A stretch of 64,000 nt of DNA from Actinomadura hibisca NBRC 15177 (GTDB lineage Bacteria; Actinomycetota; Actinomycetes; Streptosporangiales; Streptosporangiaceae), in NCBI RefSeq assembly GCF_001552635.1, contig NZ_BCRO01000051.1:1-64000 (forward strand), written 5' to 3'. The notes under the pieces were generated by a model that searched no databases, was not told where the DNA came from, and was given only the letters and a program-made list of their open reading frames with translations. Positions 9,893-18,807 of the stretch are shown here, in pieces. Each line of letters begins with the position of its first letter. Within the stretch, counting starts at the first letter, position 1. The position numbers were made by a program, and so were the translations under genes.

Positions 9893-10789
9893 TCAAGGGC
9901 GTGCCGCCTGTTCCAGCACACGACGGCAAGCCCGGACGGCCGGATGCGCGCCGCCGCCCCGCCGGACGGCCGTCAGGAGCCGCCGCGTCCGCCGCCCCTG
10001 CGGCAACGCCCGCAGCGCGACGGTCGGCGCGCGCCCCGTCCACACCAGATCGGGCAGCAGCGCCACCGCGTGCCCCTCCTCGACCAGGCGCAGGTGCAGC
10101 AGCAGATCGCTGGACTCGAAGCGCACGTCGGGCTCGAAGCCCGCGCTCCGGCACACGATGGTCGCCCAGTGCCGGGCCGCGCTGCCCGACGGCTCCATCA
10201 CCCAGGGACGATCGGCCAACGCGAGCAGCGCGCGTTCCTCACCAGGTGAATCCCAGTCCCGCGGAACCGCCAGCCGGATCTCGTCCAGGCACAGCTCCGC
10301 GTGCTCGATCTCGGCCGGGCGCGCCATGGGACTGTCCGGATACTCCTCGGTGATCACCAGATCGAAGTCGCGTGCGAGCAGCGCGGGCAGCGCGGTCTCC
10401 GGCTCGGCCTGGGTGACCTCCACGCGCAACCCGGGATGCTCCTCGCGCAACGCCGTGAGCGCCCCCGGAACCAGCGCCAGAGCGGCGGTCTGGAACGCGG
10501 CCACCCGCAACACCCCGGTCAGCCCGGCCAGCGAGGCGGCCAGATCGGCTTCGGCGCGCTCCAGCCGCTCCAGCACGGCTTCGGTGTGCGCGACGAGGAT
10601 CTCGGCCTGCGGCGTCAACCGCACCCGCCGCCCCACCGGCTCCAGCAGCGGCACCCCCGCCTCCCGCTCCAGGACCGACAACTGCTGCGAGACCGACGAC
10701 GGGCTGTAGGAGAGCGCCTCGGCGACGGCGGCGAGCGTGCCCCGATGCTTCAACTCGCGCAGCAGCCGCAACCGGTGAAGATCGAGCAT
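9893..10789 (-). CDS. LysR family transcriptional regulator
   Basis: A 298-residue LysR-type regulator with an N-terminal winged HTH (residues 1-60: LRLLRELKHRGTLAAVAEAL, then SYSPSSVSQQLSVLEREAGV) and a periplasmic-binding-like effector domain. It is transcribed divergently from the diaminopropionate ammonia-lyase gene 86 nt away, the usual arrangement for a LysR activator and its target. An imperfect inverted repeat lies between the two starts. Confidence 0.9.
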   Translation of the reverse strand: MLDLHRLRLLRELKHRGTLAAVAEALSYSPSSVSQQLSVLEREAGVPLLEPVGRRVRLTPQAEILVAHTEAVLERLERAEADLAASLAGLTGVLRVAAFQTAALALVPGALTALREEHPGLRVEVTQAEPETALPALLARDFDLVITEEYPDSPMARPAEIEHAELCLDEIRLAVPRDWDSPGEERALLALADRPWVMEPSGSAARHWATIVCRSAGFEPDVRFESSDLLLHLRLVEEGHAVALLPDLVWTGRAPTVALRALPQGRRTRRLLTAVRRGGGAHPAVRACRRVLEQAARP

Positions 10790-10801
10790 CGAACAGCACC
10801 C

Positions 10802-10838
10802 TTCACTTTTCCCGATGATTACCGCTCGGAAAGTTGAA
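10802..10838. promoter_or_regulatory. Candidate LysR operator
   Basis: An imperfect inverted repeat, TTCACTTTTCC (10802-10812) and GGAAAGTTGAA (10828-10838), with 9 of 11 pairs matching. It sits between the divergent LysR and lyase starts. Position and symmetry are seen; regulator binding is inferred. Confidence 0.45.
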
Positions 10839-10875
10839 CTGGACCGATGAATCCCTGCCCCGGCAGCGTAATCCC

Positions 10876-11928
10876 ATGACGCTCTCCACCGCCGCCCCCG
10901 CCACGGCCTGGTTCTCGCGCCCCGCCGCCCGTACATGGACGTGCGCGCCCGCCCCCGCCGAGGTCGCCGCCTTCCATGCGAACCTGCCCGGCTACGCGCC
11001 GACGCCCCTGACCGAGGTGCCCGCCCTGGCCGCCGAGCTGGGCGTGGAGCGCGTCTTCGTCAAGGACGAGTCGGCCCGCCTCGGCCTGCCCGCCTTCAAG
11101 ATCCTCGGCGCGTCCTGGGGCGTGCACCAGGCGCTCCGGCACGCCGCCCGCCGTCCCGAACGCCTGGTCACCGCCACCGACGGCAACCACGGCCGGGCCG
11201 TCGCCGCGCTGGCCCGCGCGCACGGCCTGCCCGCCCGGGTGTTCGTGCCGTCCGGCGTCCACCCCGCCGCCCGCGCCGCCATCGAGGCCGAGGGCGCGGA
11301 GGTCGTCGAGACGAACGCCTCCTACGACGAGGCGGTCCGCCGCGCCGCCGCCGACCCGGGGCTGCTGGTCCAGGACACCGCGTGGCCCGGCTACGAGGAG
11401 GTGCCGCGCTGGATCGTGGAGGGCTACTCGACGCTCTTCACCGAGATCGACGCCCAACTGAACGCAGCAGGCGCAGCCCCCGCCGGGCTGGTCGCCGTCC
11501 CGGTAGGAGTGGGCTCCCTGGCACAAGCAGCCGTAACGCACTACCGCGCGACCTCAACAGGGAGCACCGTCCTGTCCGTAGAACCGGAAACCGCCGCCTG
11601 CGTCCTGGCGAGCCTGACGGAGGGCCGCCCGGTCACCGTCCCCGACGGCAGCACGATCATGGCGGGCCTCAATTGCGCGACCCCATCCACCCTCGCCTGG
11701 CCCTACCTGCGGGACGGCCTGGACGCGGCCGTCGCGGTGAGCGACGACGACACCGCCCGCGCGGCCCGCGACCTGGCGTCCCACGGCATCCCCGCAGGCC
11801 CGTGCGGGGCGGCTTCCCTGGCAGGCGTCCGCGCGGCCCTCACCGAAGACCGCCGCGCCGACCTGGCCCCCGCCGCCACCGTCGTCCTGCTGAGCACGGA
11901 AGGCACAACCGCCAACCCGGCGCTCTAA
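10876..11928 (+). CDS. Diaminopropionate ammonia-lyase-like PLP enzyme
   Basis: A 350-residue fold-type II PLP enzyme resembling diaminopropionate ammonia-lyase, which breaks 2,3-diaminopropionate into pyruvate and ammonia. The N-terminal YAPTPLTEVPALAAELGVERVFVKDES is followed by LPAFKILGASW with the PLP lysine at K75. TDGNHGRAVA binds the cofactor phosphate and PVGVGSLAQA forms the glycine loop. ATG 10876 is chosen; an upstream in-frame ATG at 10834 would run through the putative operator. It could instead be another threonine-synthase-fold lyase. The divergent LysR gene is the likely regulator. Confidence 0.8.
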   Translation: MTLSTAAPATAWFSRPAARTWTCAPAPAEVAAFHANLPGYAPTPLTEVPALAAELGVERVFVKDESARLGLPAFKILGASWGVHQALRHAARRPERLVTATDGNHGRAVAALARAHGLPARVFVPSGVHPAARAAIEAEGAEVVETNASYDEAVRRAAADPGLLVQDTAWPGYEEVPRWIVEGYSTLFTEIDAQLNAAGAAPAGLVAVPVGVGSLAQAAVTHYRATSTGSTVLSVEPETAACVLASLTEGRPVTVPDGSTIMAGLNCATPSTLAWPYLRDGLDAAVAVSDDDTARAARDLASHGIPAGPCGAASLAGVRAALTEDRRADLAPAATVVLLSTEGTTANPAL

Positions 11929-12614
11929 CCCACCACCCGCTCCCGCCGCAGCCCCGCACCTTCCAGATCCACCGCCCGAGCCTCGGCGAAGACCTCAACC
12001 GCAAAGCGCCACCGCGAACCCCCCAAAGCCCGCAACGCGCTCCCGTGATCCACGGCGACGACCCCCGCCACCACGCCCACCGCCAGCCGCCACCCCCAAG
12101 CGACCACACCGGGCACCCGGCCGATCCGGTCCCGGTGGAACGGCACGTGCCGGCGCTCGTCGCACAACACGCGAGCCGCGACGTCCCGCGCCAGCGCGTC
12201 CCCGGCCCCGTCGCGCAGCACGCGGTAGTACGCCAGCGCCACCACCTCGGCGATCAGCAGCACCGCCAACTCCGTGCGCAGCCCCAACGAACGCCGCAGC
12301 CGCACGAAGACCACGTCGCTCCAGTGCCGCTCGATGGTCGGAGCACCCGCCGCCTCCAGCAACAACGCCAGCATCCGAGCGTGATTCAGTTCCTCAGCAA
12401 CGAACAGCCGAGCGGCCACCCCATAATCCCCGCCTCCAGCCTTCCGGATCAGATTCGCCCCATCCCCGGATTCCCCGACCTGGAATTTCTGAAGGCTCCG
12501 CACCACCGCAGGCGCCAGCCGCGCCCCGACACCCCAGTCCGGATCGGGAACGAGCCGCCGCCGCTCCGCCTCGTCCTCGAAATGCCGCCGCCACCCTCGC
12601 GCGTCCAGCCGCAT
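11925..12614 (-). CDS. Ferritin-like di-iron protein
   Basis: A 229-residue helical protein with two ExxH-type motifs typical of ferritin-like four-helix bundles, EELNHARML near residue 95 and DERRHVPFH near residue 165, plus an intervening Glu (IAEVVALAYY). The start is ATG 12614 behind GGAAGGAG. It may be an oxygenase or an iron-handling protein; the sequence does not decide. The stop overlaps the convergent lyase stop by 4 nt. Confidence 0.7.
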   Translation of the reverse strand: MRLDARGWRRHFEDEAERRRLVPDPDWGVGARLAPAVVRSLQKFQVGESGDGANLIRKAGGGDYGVAARLFVAEELNHARMLALLLEAAGAPTIERHWSDVVFVRLRRSLGLRTELAVLLIAEVVALAYYRVLRDGAGDALARDVAARVLCDERRHVPFHRDRIGRVPGVVAWGWRLAVGVVAGVVAVDHGSALRALGGSRWRFAVEVFAEARAVDLEGAGLRRERVVG

Positions 12615-12841
12615 GACCGCTCCTTCCGCTGCCTCACCCACCAGCCAACCCTGCGGATGTGCAGATCAGGCGAAGAAACCGTGCAAGAAGAACGCCGATC
12701 ATGACATCCGTCATGATCGCGCCAATGACTTTCGTCCCACCTTTCCCATGCACCTGCTCAAAGAAAGCGATGACAGTTCATACCTACCGCCGAAAAACCG
12801 GCCGCCCTAATCTTCAAGCACAACGTCGAAAGGGAAACGAA

Positions 12842-13042
12842 ATGAACAAGGACCGGCGGGCCTGGTACGTCCACACCATCGTGTTCGGCCTGGGACAGGG
12901 CCTGCTGTGGCGGCTCGGCGAATCCATGACCGGCGCCGACCACCTCCTCACGGCGGCCGACCGCGTCTGGCTGGCGCTGTTCGTCCTGCACACGATCTGG
13001 GCCTGGGCGCTCGCCGGACGGCTGAGCCGCGGCAAGGGCTGA
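12842..13042 (+). CDS. Small two-helix membrane protein
   Basis: A 66-residue protein with two hydrophobic segments (HTIVFGLGQGLLWRL and VWLALFVLHTIWAWALAG) and basic ends, so a small integral membrane protein. The start is ATG 12842 after AAGGGAAACG. The 200-nt region upstream is AT-richer than its surroundings and probably contains the promoter. No family recognised. Confidence 0.65.
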   Translation: MNKDRRAWYVHTIVFGLGQGLLWRLGESMTGADHLLTAADRVWLALFVLHTIWAWALAGRLSRGKG

Positions 13043-13107
13043 CCCAGGACATTCGTACCGCCCAAAGCGTGGCTGGACCAGCGCATCGTCTTCCGGACGC
13101 AGACCCC

Positions 13108-13911
13108 CTACTTGCGGGCCACGCCGCCGAACGAGTCGATGATCGCGGGCTCGCCCACCGACGAGGGGTCGGGCCGCCACAGGGGCGTCGAGACGACACC
13201 GGGCTCGACCAGCTCCAGCCCCTCGAACAGGGAGCTGATGAACTCCGGCGTGCGCGCGTGATACGGAACGGTGCCCGCGTCGGCGCACAGGCGCAGGGCC
13301 TCACCACGTGCGGTGGCCTCGGCGGGCGTCCACTCGTCGACGTCCAGGACATTGGTGCCGTCGTTGATGGCCACGTAGCTACCCGCCGGCAGCGCCTCGA
13401 CCAGCCGCCGGACAACACCCTGAGGATCATCCTCGTCGGCCACGTTCCCGACGATGCCGAGCAACATGAGCCCGACGGGCCGGCTGAAGTCCAGCACCGC
13501 CGAAGCCCGCTCGATGATCTCATCAGGCTCCCGCACGTCGGCCTCGACATAAGCGCAGGTCCCCGCCGCCGCCCCCTTGAGCAGGGCACGGGCATGGGCG
13601 ACGACCAGCGGATCATTGTCGACGTACACGATCCGCGAGTCCGGGGCCTCCCGCTGCGCGACCTCGTGGGTGTTGTCGGCCGCCGGGAGGCCGGTGCCGA
13701 TGTCGAGGAACTGCCGCACCCCCTGCCCGACCATGTACCGGACGACCCGCACCAGGAACGCCCGCGACTGCCGGGCCACGTCGGCGATCTCGGGATAGAC
13801 CTCCATGATCTTGTCCCCGACCTCGCGGTCGATGGGATAGCAGTCCTTGCCGCCCAGCCAGTGGTTCCACATGCGGGCCTGGTGCGGCGTGGTGACATCG
13901 ACGTCGGCCAT
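13108..13911 (-). CDS. SAM-dependent methyltransferase (PF04672 type)
   Basis: A 267-residue protein of the S-adenosyl-methyltransferase family that is widespread and multi-copy in actinomycetes. It shows the opening TTPHQARMWNHWLGGKDCYPIDRE, motif I FLDIGTGLP, the acidic YVDNDPLVV and a DVREPDE-type motif. The substrates of this family are largely unknown. It is a single gene with no obvious operon partner. Confidence 0.88.
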   Translation of the reverse strand: MADVDVTTPHQARMWNHWLGGKDCYPIDREVGDKIMEVYPEIADVARQSRAFLVRVVRYMVGQGVRQFLDIGTGLPAADNTHEVAQREAPDSRIVYVDNDPLVVAHARALLKGAAAGTCAYVEADVREPDEIIERASAVLDFSRPVGLMLLGIVGNVADEDDPQGVVRRLVEALPAGSYVAINDGTNVLDVDEWTPAEATARGEALRLCADAGTVPYHARTPEFISSLFEGLELVEPGVVSTPLWRPDPSSVGEPAIIDSFGGVARK

Positions 13912-13992
13912 GGGACCTCCAAGAGAGCGGCACGACCGACCGTAACCGCCGGAGCCCTTGCCACTCCCTCAATGACCGCTCAAGGCCAACCT

Positions 13993-14592
13993 TCAAGAAC
14001 GCCGAAAAGCCCCCAGATCAGCAGTAGCTGCCAGCAATAGCACCACAAGCACACCAAAACCCGGCAACACCAACTCGGACCCATGAGGAACATCCCGCGC
14101 AGGCCGGGCCTCCACCCGCCGCCGCGGATCCCAGGTAACCCGCAGAACAGCCCCGGCCCGCGCCGCCGCGTCCTCCGTCTGCAACTCACCCGGCCCACCA
14201 ACCGGACAACGGACCCGATGAACATTCCTGACCACCGTCGAGGTCCCGCCCTCAACAGCGCCGTTCAACACCTCGCGACTACTGCGCTGGACGTCATCAA
14301 CGCGGCAGTCTCCACTGACACCCCGGACGGCGAGCACACGATCCTCAGCCGCGTTGTGGATGAAGAACCCACAGAACGGCAACGCAAGCAGCAGCAAAAC
14401 CGCCGTAGCGGCATGACGCCCAAGCCACAAAGCGACCCCGACCCCAAGCACCGTGGCCAAGACCCCAACGACCCCGCTGACCCACCCCGGCACCCCAGAG
14501 GCATAGAAGTCGAGCCAGCCCACAAGGACATACCCGCCAACGGCTCCCACCGCAGCCAAGAAGACAGCGCCAGCCCGCTCGATCGCCTCCAT
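13993..14592 (-). CDS. Membrane protein with extracytoplasmic loop domain
   Basis: A 199-residue protein with three N-terminal hydrophobic segments (to about residue 85), a soluble part of about 85 residues with three Cys (SGDCRVDDV, RVRCPVGG), and a last hydrophobic segment near 175-195. The layout resembles DUF3592-like proteins, but I cannot assign a family. The DNA of this region (13.9-15.5 kb) has a strand-biased C/A-rich composition. Confidence 0.6.
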   Translation of the reverse strand: MEAIERAGAVFLAAVGAVGGYVLVGWLDFYASGVPGWVSGVVGVLATVLGVGVALWLGRHAATAVLLLLALPFCGFFIHNAAEDRVLAVRGVSGDCRVDDVQRSSREVLNGAVEGGTSTVVRNVHRVRCPVGGPGELQTEDAAARAGAVLRVTWDPRRRVEARPARDVPHGSELVLPGFGVLVVLLLAATADLGAFRRS

Positions 14593-14671
14593 GACACTTG
14601 GAAGTATCGCAAGTCTCTCCGGTTCCGCCCGAAACCAGCGTCAACCTCCGCCCCCGGGGTAGGCGACCCCC

Positions 14672-14764
14672 ATGTTCTTCTTCTCGAACCGCCTGGGTTG
14701 CGCAGGGTCGATCATCGTCAGCGTGATCGCCACCGCACTCCTGTACTACTTCCTGACCCGCTGA
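14672..14764 (+). CDS. 30-residue single-pass membrane peptide
   Basis: ATG 14672 to TGA 14764 encodes a 30-residue peptide beginning MFFFSNRLGCAGS, followed by a hydrophobic helix (IIVSVIATALLYYFLTR). Short peptides with the start MFFFSNRLGC recur in actinomycete genomes in my memory and are often missed because of size. GGGGTAGG lies upstream of the start. The function is unknown; a membrane peptide is likely. Confidence 0.55.
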   Translation: MFFFSNRLGCAGSIIVSVIATALLYYFLTR

Positions 14765-14770
14765 GAAGGT

Positions 14771-15577
14771 TCACCAGCCGAGCACCAGGGCGAATGCGAG
14801 AGCGAGCAGCAGGGAGTCGAGCCTGTCGAGCAGCCCACCGGCACCCGCCAACCAGGAAGCGGAGTCCTTGACCTCAACACCCCGCTTGACCATCGACTCC
14901 AGCAGGTCCCCCAACGGGGCACCAAGCGCCACCGCGACCGCCAAAGGCAACGTGAACGCCCCCAGCAAGGCCAGCGCGCCCAACCCCACAACGGTCCCGG
15001 CCACCAAACCGCTCCAATGCTTAGCCGGTGAAAGCGCGGACAGCGAAGGCCCACCCAACAACCGCCCGCCGAACGAAGCGGCAATATCAGCAACCGACAC
15101 CGCAGCGAACAGCGCCAAGACCGCCGGGCCGAGCAGAACCGCCCCGGCCAACGGCGCGAACCAAGCCACCCCCACCACCCCGAAGCACAGCCGGGAAAGC
15201 CCACCGCCCGCATCCCCGGCCAACACCGGCACCAAAGCGACAGTCACAACAGCGGCCACGAGAAACCGAGGCAACTGCGCCGGGCACAGCCACGCCACGA
15301 AAGGCACCAAAGCCACGGCAACAACAAGCACCGCACGGTCCGCCCGAGGAAGACGAGTCAGCGCGCCGTACTCAAGAGCGCACACCACCCCCGCCAAAGC
15401 AGCAAGAACGGCCGCACCACCACGACCCACAAACAGAGCGGCAACCACAACAGGCACACCCACCGCCCAAGCGCACCACCGCAGCACATACTCCCGCCGC
15501 CTGGACAACCCGACCGCGACACCGCCGACCACCAGCGCGCCAGCAAGATAAGGAACCAGGCTCGCGACCTCAGTCAC
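14771..15577 (-). CDS. CDP-diglyceride synthase-like membrane protein (CdsA family)
   Basis: A 268-residue polytopic membrane protein with about eight hydrophobic segments. The C-terminal part carries the phosphatidate cytidylyltransferase signature: SPAKHWSGLVAGT, GDLLESMVKRGVEVKDS, then GGLLDRLDS. CdsA activates phosphatidate as CDP-diacylglycerol. It begins within the last codon of the upstream GNAT-aminotransferase gene (4-nt ATGA overlap), so the two are co-translated. Because of that partner I suspect a specialised paralogue rather than the housekeeping cdsA. Confidence 0.8.
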   Translation of the reverse strand: MTEVASLVPYLAGALVVGGVAVGLSRRREYVLRWCAWAVGVPVVVAALFVGRGGAAVLAALAGVVCALEYGALTRLPRADRAVLVVAVALVPFVAWLCPAQLPRFLVAAVVTVALVPVLAGDAGGGLSRLCFGVVGVAWFAPLAGAVLLGPAVLALFAAVSVADIAASFGGRLLGGPSLSALSPAKHWSGLVAGTVVGLGALALLGAFTLPLAVAVALGAPLGDLLESMVKRGVEVKDSASWLAGAGGLLDRLDSLLLALAFALVLGW

Positions 15578-17331
15578 GCCACGCCACGCAGCACCTCAGC
15601 AACGGCAGCCACCACACGGGCGTTGGCCGCGGCGTCACGCACCGCGATCCGCACCGTCCTCCCCTCGAACGCCGAGGACAGCGGCGACAGATCGCGCAGG
15701 AACACCCCCCGCCCTCGGCACCGCTCCACAAGCCCGGCCGCCCCGATGCCGCCCTGCGGCAACGTGAGCAGGACGAAGTTCGCCACCGACTCGCTGACGT
15801 GCAGACCTTCGTCAATCCCGCCAAGCGCGGCGGCCAGCTCAGCGCGCAACACCCCCGTCTGCGCCCACCGGGCCGCGTAGTACGACGGGTCACGCAAAGC
15901 ACGCACTGCGGCGATCTGGGCAGGCAAGCTGACCGCCCACGGCGGCGTCCAGCGCCGCACCTCCGCAACGATCGACGGAGACGCAGTGAGATAGGCGGCC
16001 CGCAGCCCCGACAGGGCGTACATCTTCGACAACGAAGTGCAGACGACAACATTGTCGGCCTCCACCGCGTACGACTCCAGCGATTGCCCCGCACCGACAT
16101 AACCGGCGTAGGTCTCGTCGATCCAGAACCGCGTCCCGCTCGGCGCGCCCTTCAGCACCTCCCGCAGCTCAGCGGCGTCGAGATGCACCCCGGTCGGATT
16201 GTTGGGATTGACGATGACCACCAGGTCATAGCCCTCCCGCAGAACACGGGCGAAGCGCTCCGGATCGATCCGCCAGCCTTCCTCCCGACGCAGCGGGAAC
16301 CGATCGACACGGCAACCGACCACCCGCTCAACGACGTGCGCGTACTCGCCGTAGCAGGGATCGGTCAGGAGCACCCGGCTGGAGGAGTCCAGCCACCCGC
16401 GAAAAGCACGAAAGATCAAGTCAGAAGAACCCGCACCAACGGCAAGAGCGTCCTCAGGCACGCCCCGGCGAAGCGCCAGCTCCTCAATAAGCCCGCCGGC
16501 CTGCACCGGGGGAGAGGTCCGCGCGATCCAGTCCAGCCCACCGCTCAGCGCCGCGACCGCGTCAGGAGTAGGCGGGAACCAGGCGTCGAGCACATCGGCG
16601 GGCACCACATCACGATGCGCGTCCAGCGTCTCGAACCCCCGCCCCAACGCCTCGACGGAAGCACCACCGTGCGCGCAGGCGTCATCGTCGGGCAGGAAAG
16701 GAACCTCCAGCCCCCACCGCACCACCCGCTGAAGATCACGCAACAACGAGCCGTACCGCCGCAGAGTCCGTCCAGCGAGCTCGGCTACATCCCCACCCAT
16801 GAGCTGGAACTCAACGGCCCCCGACCGCACCACGGCCCCAGTGGAAGCAAGCCCCAGCTCCAGATACATCGACAACAACTCGACCCGCCCCAAGGCCACG
16901 ACACGCCTACCCCCATGCGCCGCCACCCACCGAAGCGCCGCGTACATCAGCAACTTGCCGACCATCTCGCCCCGCAGCCTCGGATCAACAGCCAAGATCC
17001 GAAGCTCGAACAGACCATCCTCACGCAACACCGGATGCTCATCCCGCCGCAGATACTTGTCGACCGAATAACGCCCCGCCCAAGGAGGCGTCACGCTGAT
17101 GAACCCGGCCGGTTCCCCATGGCGGAACGCCACGATGTAGACGTTGCTCCCGTCAAGCCCATCGCTGAGCTGCCCCGAAGCCTGAAGGGCATGCTGCCCG
17201 AGCTCCCGCGCATACACCTCATGCCGAAGGCGGCGAATCCACTCCCCATCCGCCTCCACCGCCAGCCGAAGCTCGACCTCGCCGCTGACCACTGTGACGG
17301 ACGTCCCCGAAGAATCCTGATCGTGTGTCAC
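15574..17331 (-). CDS. GNAT-like domain fused to class I/II aminotransferase
   Basis: A 585-residue bifunctional protein. Residues ~15-185 look like a GNAT acyltransferase fold (LFELRILAVDPRLRGEMVGKL is the acyl-CoA loop region, with a degenerate glycine motif). Residues ~235-585 are a fold-type I PLP enzyme of the histidinol-phosphate aminotransferase / threonine-phosphate decarboxylase group: VVIVNPNNPTGV, WIDETYAGY and SLSKMYALSGLR, with the PLP lysine at K436. It leads the CdsA-like gene with a 4-nt overlap. A GNAT-aminotransferase-CDP-lipid set suggests formation of an unusual amino-alcohol head group or N-acylated lipid. This is inference; no substrate can be read from the sequence. Confidence 0.8.
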   Translation of the reverse strand: MTHDQDSSGTSVTVVSGEVELRLAVEADGEWIRRLRHEVYARELGQHALQASGQLSDGLDGSNVYIVAFRHGEPAGFISVTPPWAGRYSVDKYLRRDEHPVLREDGLFELRILAVDPRLRGEMVGKLLMYAALRWVAAHGGRRVVALGRVELLSMYLELGLASTGAVVRSGAVEFQLMGGDVAELAGRTLRRYGSLLRDLQRVVRWGLEVPFLPDDDACAHGGASVEALGRGFETLDAHRDVVPADVLDAWFPPTPDAVAALSGGLDWIARTSPPVQAGGLIEELALRRGVPEDALAVGAGSSDLIFRAFRGWLDSSSRVLLTDPCYGEYAHVVERVVGCRVDRFPLRREEGWRIDPERFARVLREGYDLVVIVNPNNPTGVHLDAAELREVLKGAPSGTRFWIDETYAGYVGAGQSLESYAVEADNVVVCTSLSKMYALSGLRAAYLTASPSIVAEVRRWTPPWAVSLPAQIAAVRALRDPSYYAARWAQTGVLRAELAAALGGIDEGLHVSESVANFVLLTLPQGGIGAAGLVERCRGRGVFLRDLSPLSSAFEGRTVRIAVRDAAANARVVAAVAEVLRGVA

Positions 17332-17539
17332 TCAAATCACCTCGCGCACCACTGTGCGGGAACGCGCACACGACGACCTGAGTACTCGTACTCAGCTCCT
17401 CAGAGCCTCGTACTCAATGAGCTGGTTCGATCCCCCGCGAGAGGATCTGCGAGAGCGTCGACCACGGCGTCTCCAGCAGCTTCTGGACGTCTGATCGACC
17501 CCTGCGAGATTCGTTTTCACGCACGAACAACGCACAAAA

Positions 17540-17581
17540 GGTCAGAGGCCGGTTCCTGGTATCAGGAACCGGCCTCTGACC
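17540..17581 (-). terminator. Rho-independent terminator of tRNA-Pro
   Basis: A perfect 19-bp stem (GGTCAGAGGCCGGTTCCTG and its complement) with a 4-nt loop. On the minus strand it is followed by CTTTTGTG and lies 14 nt after the tRNA 3' end. Confidence 0.9.
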
Positions 17582-17595
17582 TGCTGCTCAACCTG

Positions 17596-17669
17596 TCGGG
17601 GTGGCGGGATTTGAACCCACGACCTCTTCGTCCCGAACGAAGCGCGCTGCCAAGCTGCGCTACACCCCG
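17596..17669 (-). tRNA. tRNA-Pro(CGG)
   Basis: On the minus strand the 7-bp acceptor CGGGGTG/CACCCCG, D arm (GCGC stems), anticodon arm CTTCG-TTCGGGA-CGAAG with anticodon CGG, T arm GTGGG-TTCAAAT-CCCGC and discriminator A fold into a 74-nt cloverleaf. CCA is not encoded. A strong terminator follows directly. Confidence 0.97.
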
Positions 17670-17774
17670 GTTGGTGGCTGCCCGGGAGTCGTACGTGCTC
17701 CCGGCGCCTTGACTACTGTAGCGGATGCCGGAGGGTGCTGCGTCCGCATTATGCGCCGGGTGGCCGGGTCCGTC

Positions 17775-18680
17775 CTATGCCTCGGGGCGCGGGACCAGGG
17801 TCAGCAGGGACGCCTCCGGGGGGCAGCAGAAGCGCATCGGGGCCGTCGGGGAGGTGCCCAGGCCCGCCGAGACGTGCAGCCAGGCCCCCTTGTGCTTGTG
17901 CAGGCCCTTCACGCGGGGGCGGTCGATGCCGCAGTTGGTGGCCAGGGCGCCGTAGAAGGGCACGCAGACCTGGCCGCCATGGGTGTGGCCCGCCAGCAGC
18001 AGGTCGTAGCCGTCGGCCACGAAGCGGTCCATGTTGCGCGGCTCGGGGGAGTGCATGACGCCCAGGTGCACGTCGGCGCGCGGGTCGACGGGGCCCGCGA
18101 TCTTGTCGTAGCGGTCCCGGTTGATGTGGGAGTCGTCGATGCCGCCGAACTCCACGTCCAGGTCGCCGACCTTCAGGCGGCCGATCCGGTTGTTCAGGTC
18201 GAGCCAGCCCGCGGCCTGGAGGGACGAGCCCAGCGCGCGGTAGGGCAGGTCCGGTTCGCGGCGGCGCTTCTTGTAGTCGGTCTTGCTGGTCCGCCAGATG
18301 TAGCGCAGCGGGTTCTTGAAGACCGGGGAGTACAGGTCGTTGGAGCCGTAGACGAACACCCCCGGGCGGTCCAGCAGGGGGCCCAGCGCGTCCAGGAAGG
18401 GGCCGATCGCGTCGGGGTGGCCCAGCGAGTCGCCGGTGTTGACGACCAGGTCGGGCTCCAGCTCGTCCAGCGAGCGCACCCAGTGGATCAGGCGGGAGCG
18501 GCCCGGCGTCAGGTGCGCGTCGGACAGGTGCAGGATCTTCACCGGGGGACGGCCGGACGCCAGGACCGGCACCTCGAAGCGGCGCAACCTGAACCAGTTG
18601 CGCTCGATCACCGAGGCGTACGCGAACGTGGCTGCGCCGGTGCCCGCCAGCGCCAGCGGCGCGGCGTAGAGCTTTCGCAC
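17775..18680 (-). CDS. Membrane-anchored metallophosphoesterase
   Basis: A 301-residue calcineurin-type phosphoesterase with an N-terminal hydrophobic anchor (LYAAPLALAGTGAATFAYAS). Metal-binding motifs are visible: LHLSDAHL (DxH), NTGDSLGH (GDxxxH), YGSNDLY (in place of GNHD), VMHSPEPR and LLAGHTHGGQ (GHxH). GTG 18680 is chosen because GGAGGG precedes it; an ATG at 18716 is possible. It corresponds in position to Rv3683, beside ponA2 and whiB4. The substrate may be a phospholipid or wall precursor, which is inference. Confidence 0.87.
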   Translation of the reverse strand: MRKLYAAPLALAGTGAATFAYASVIERNWFRLRRFEVPVLASGRPPVKILHLSDAHLTPGRSRLIHWVRSLDELEPDLVVNTGDSLGHPDAIGPFLDALGPLLDRPGVFVYGSNDLYSPVFKNPLRYIWRTSKTDYKKRRREPDLPYRALGSSLQAAGWLDLNNRIGRLKVGDLDVEFGGIDDSHINRDRYDKIAGPVDPRADVHLGVMHSPEPRNMDRFVADGYDLLLAGHTHGGQVCVPFYGALATNCGIDRPRVKGLHKHKGAWLHVSAGLGTSPTAPMRFCCPPEASLLTLVPRPEA

Positions 18681-18807
18681 GGTAGTTCCCTCCGGACCTT
18701 TCACGACGTCCTTCATCGTCCCAGACATGCCGCACCGGTGCCCAATCATGCCGTGCCGGGCGATAATCCTGGTGAGAAGCGGGAGGACGGGCGGGCATGA
18801 TGTGTGC

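Noticed and set aside
10935-12704. 589-codon rightward ORF overlapping the lyase and ferritin-like genes
   Set aside because: Out of phase with the PLP motifs; Arg/Pro-rich shadow.
15028-17712. 894-codon rightward ORF across the CdsA-like and GNAT-aminotransferase genes
   Set aside because: Pro/Arg/His-rich shadow; the opposite strand has clear PLP and CdsA motifs.
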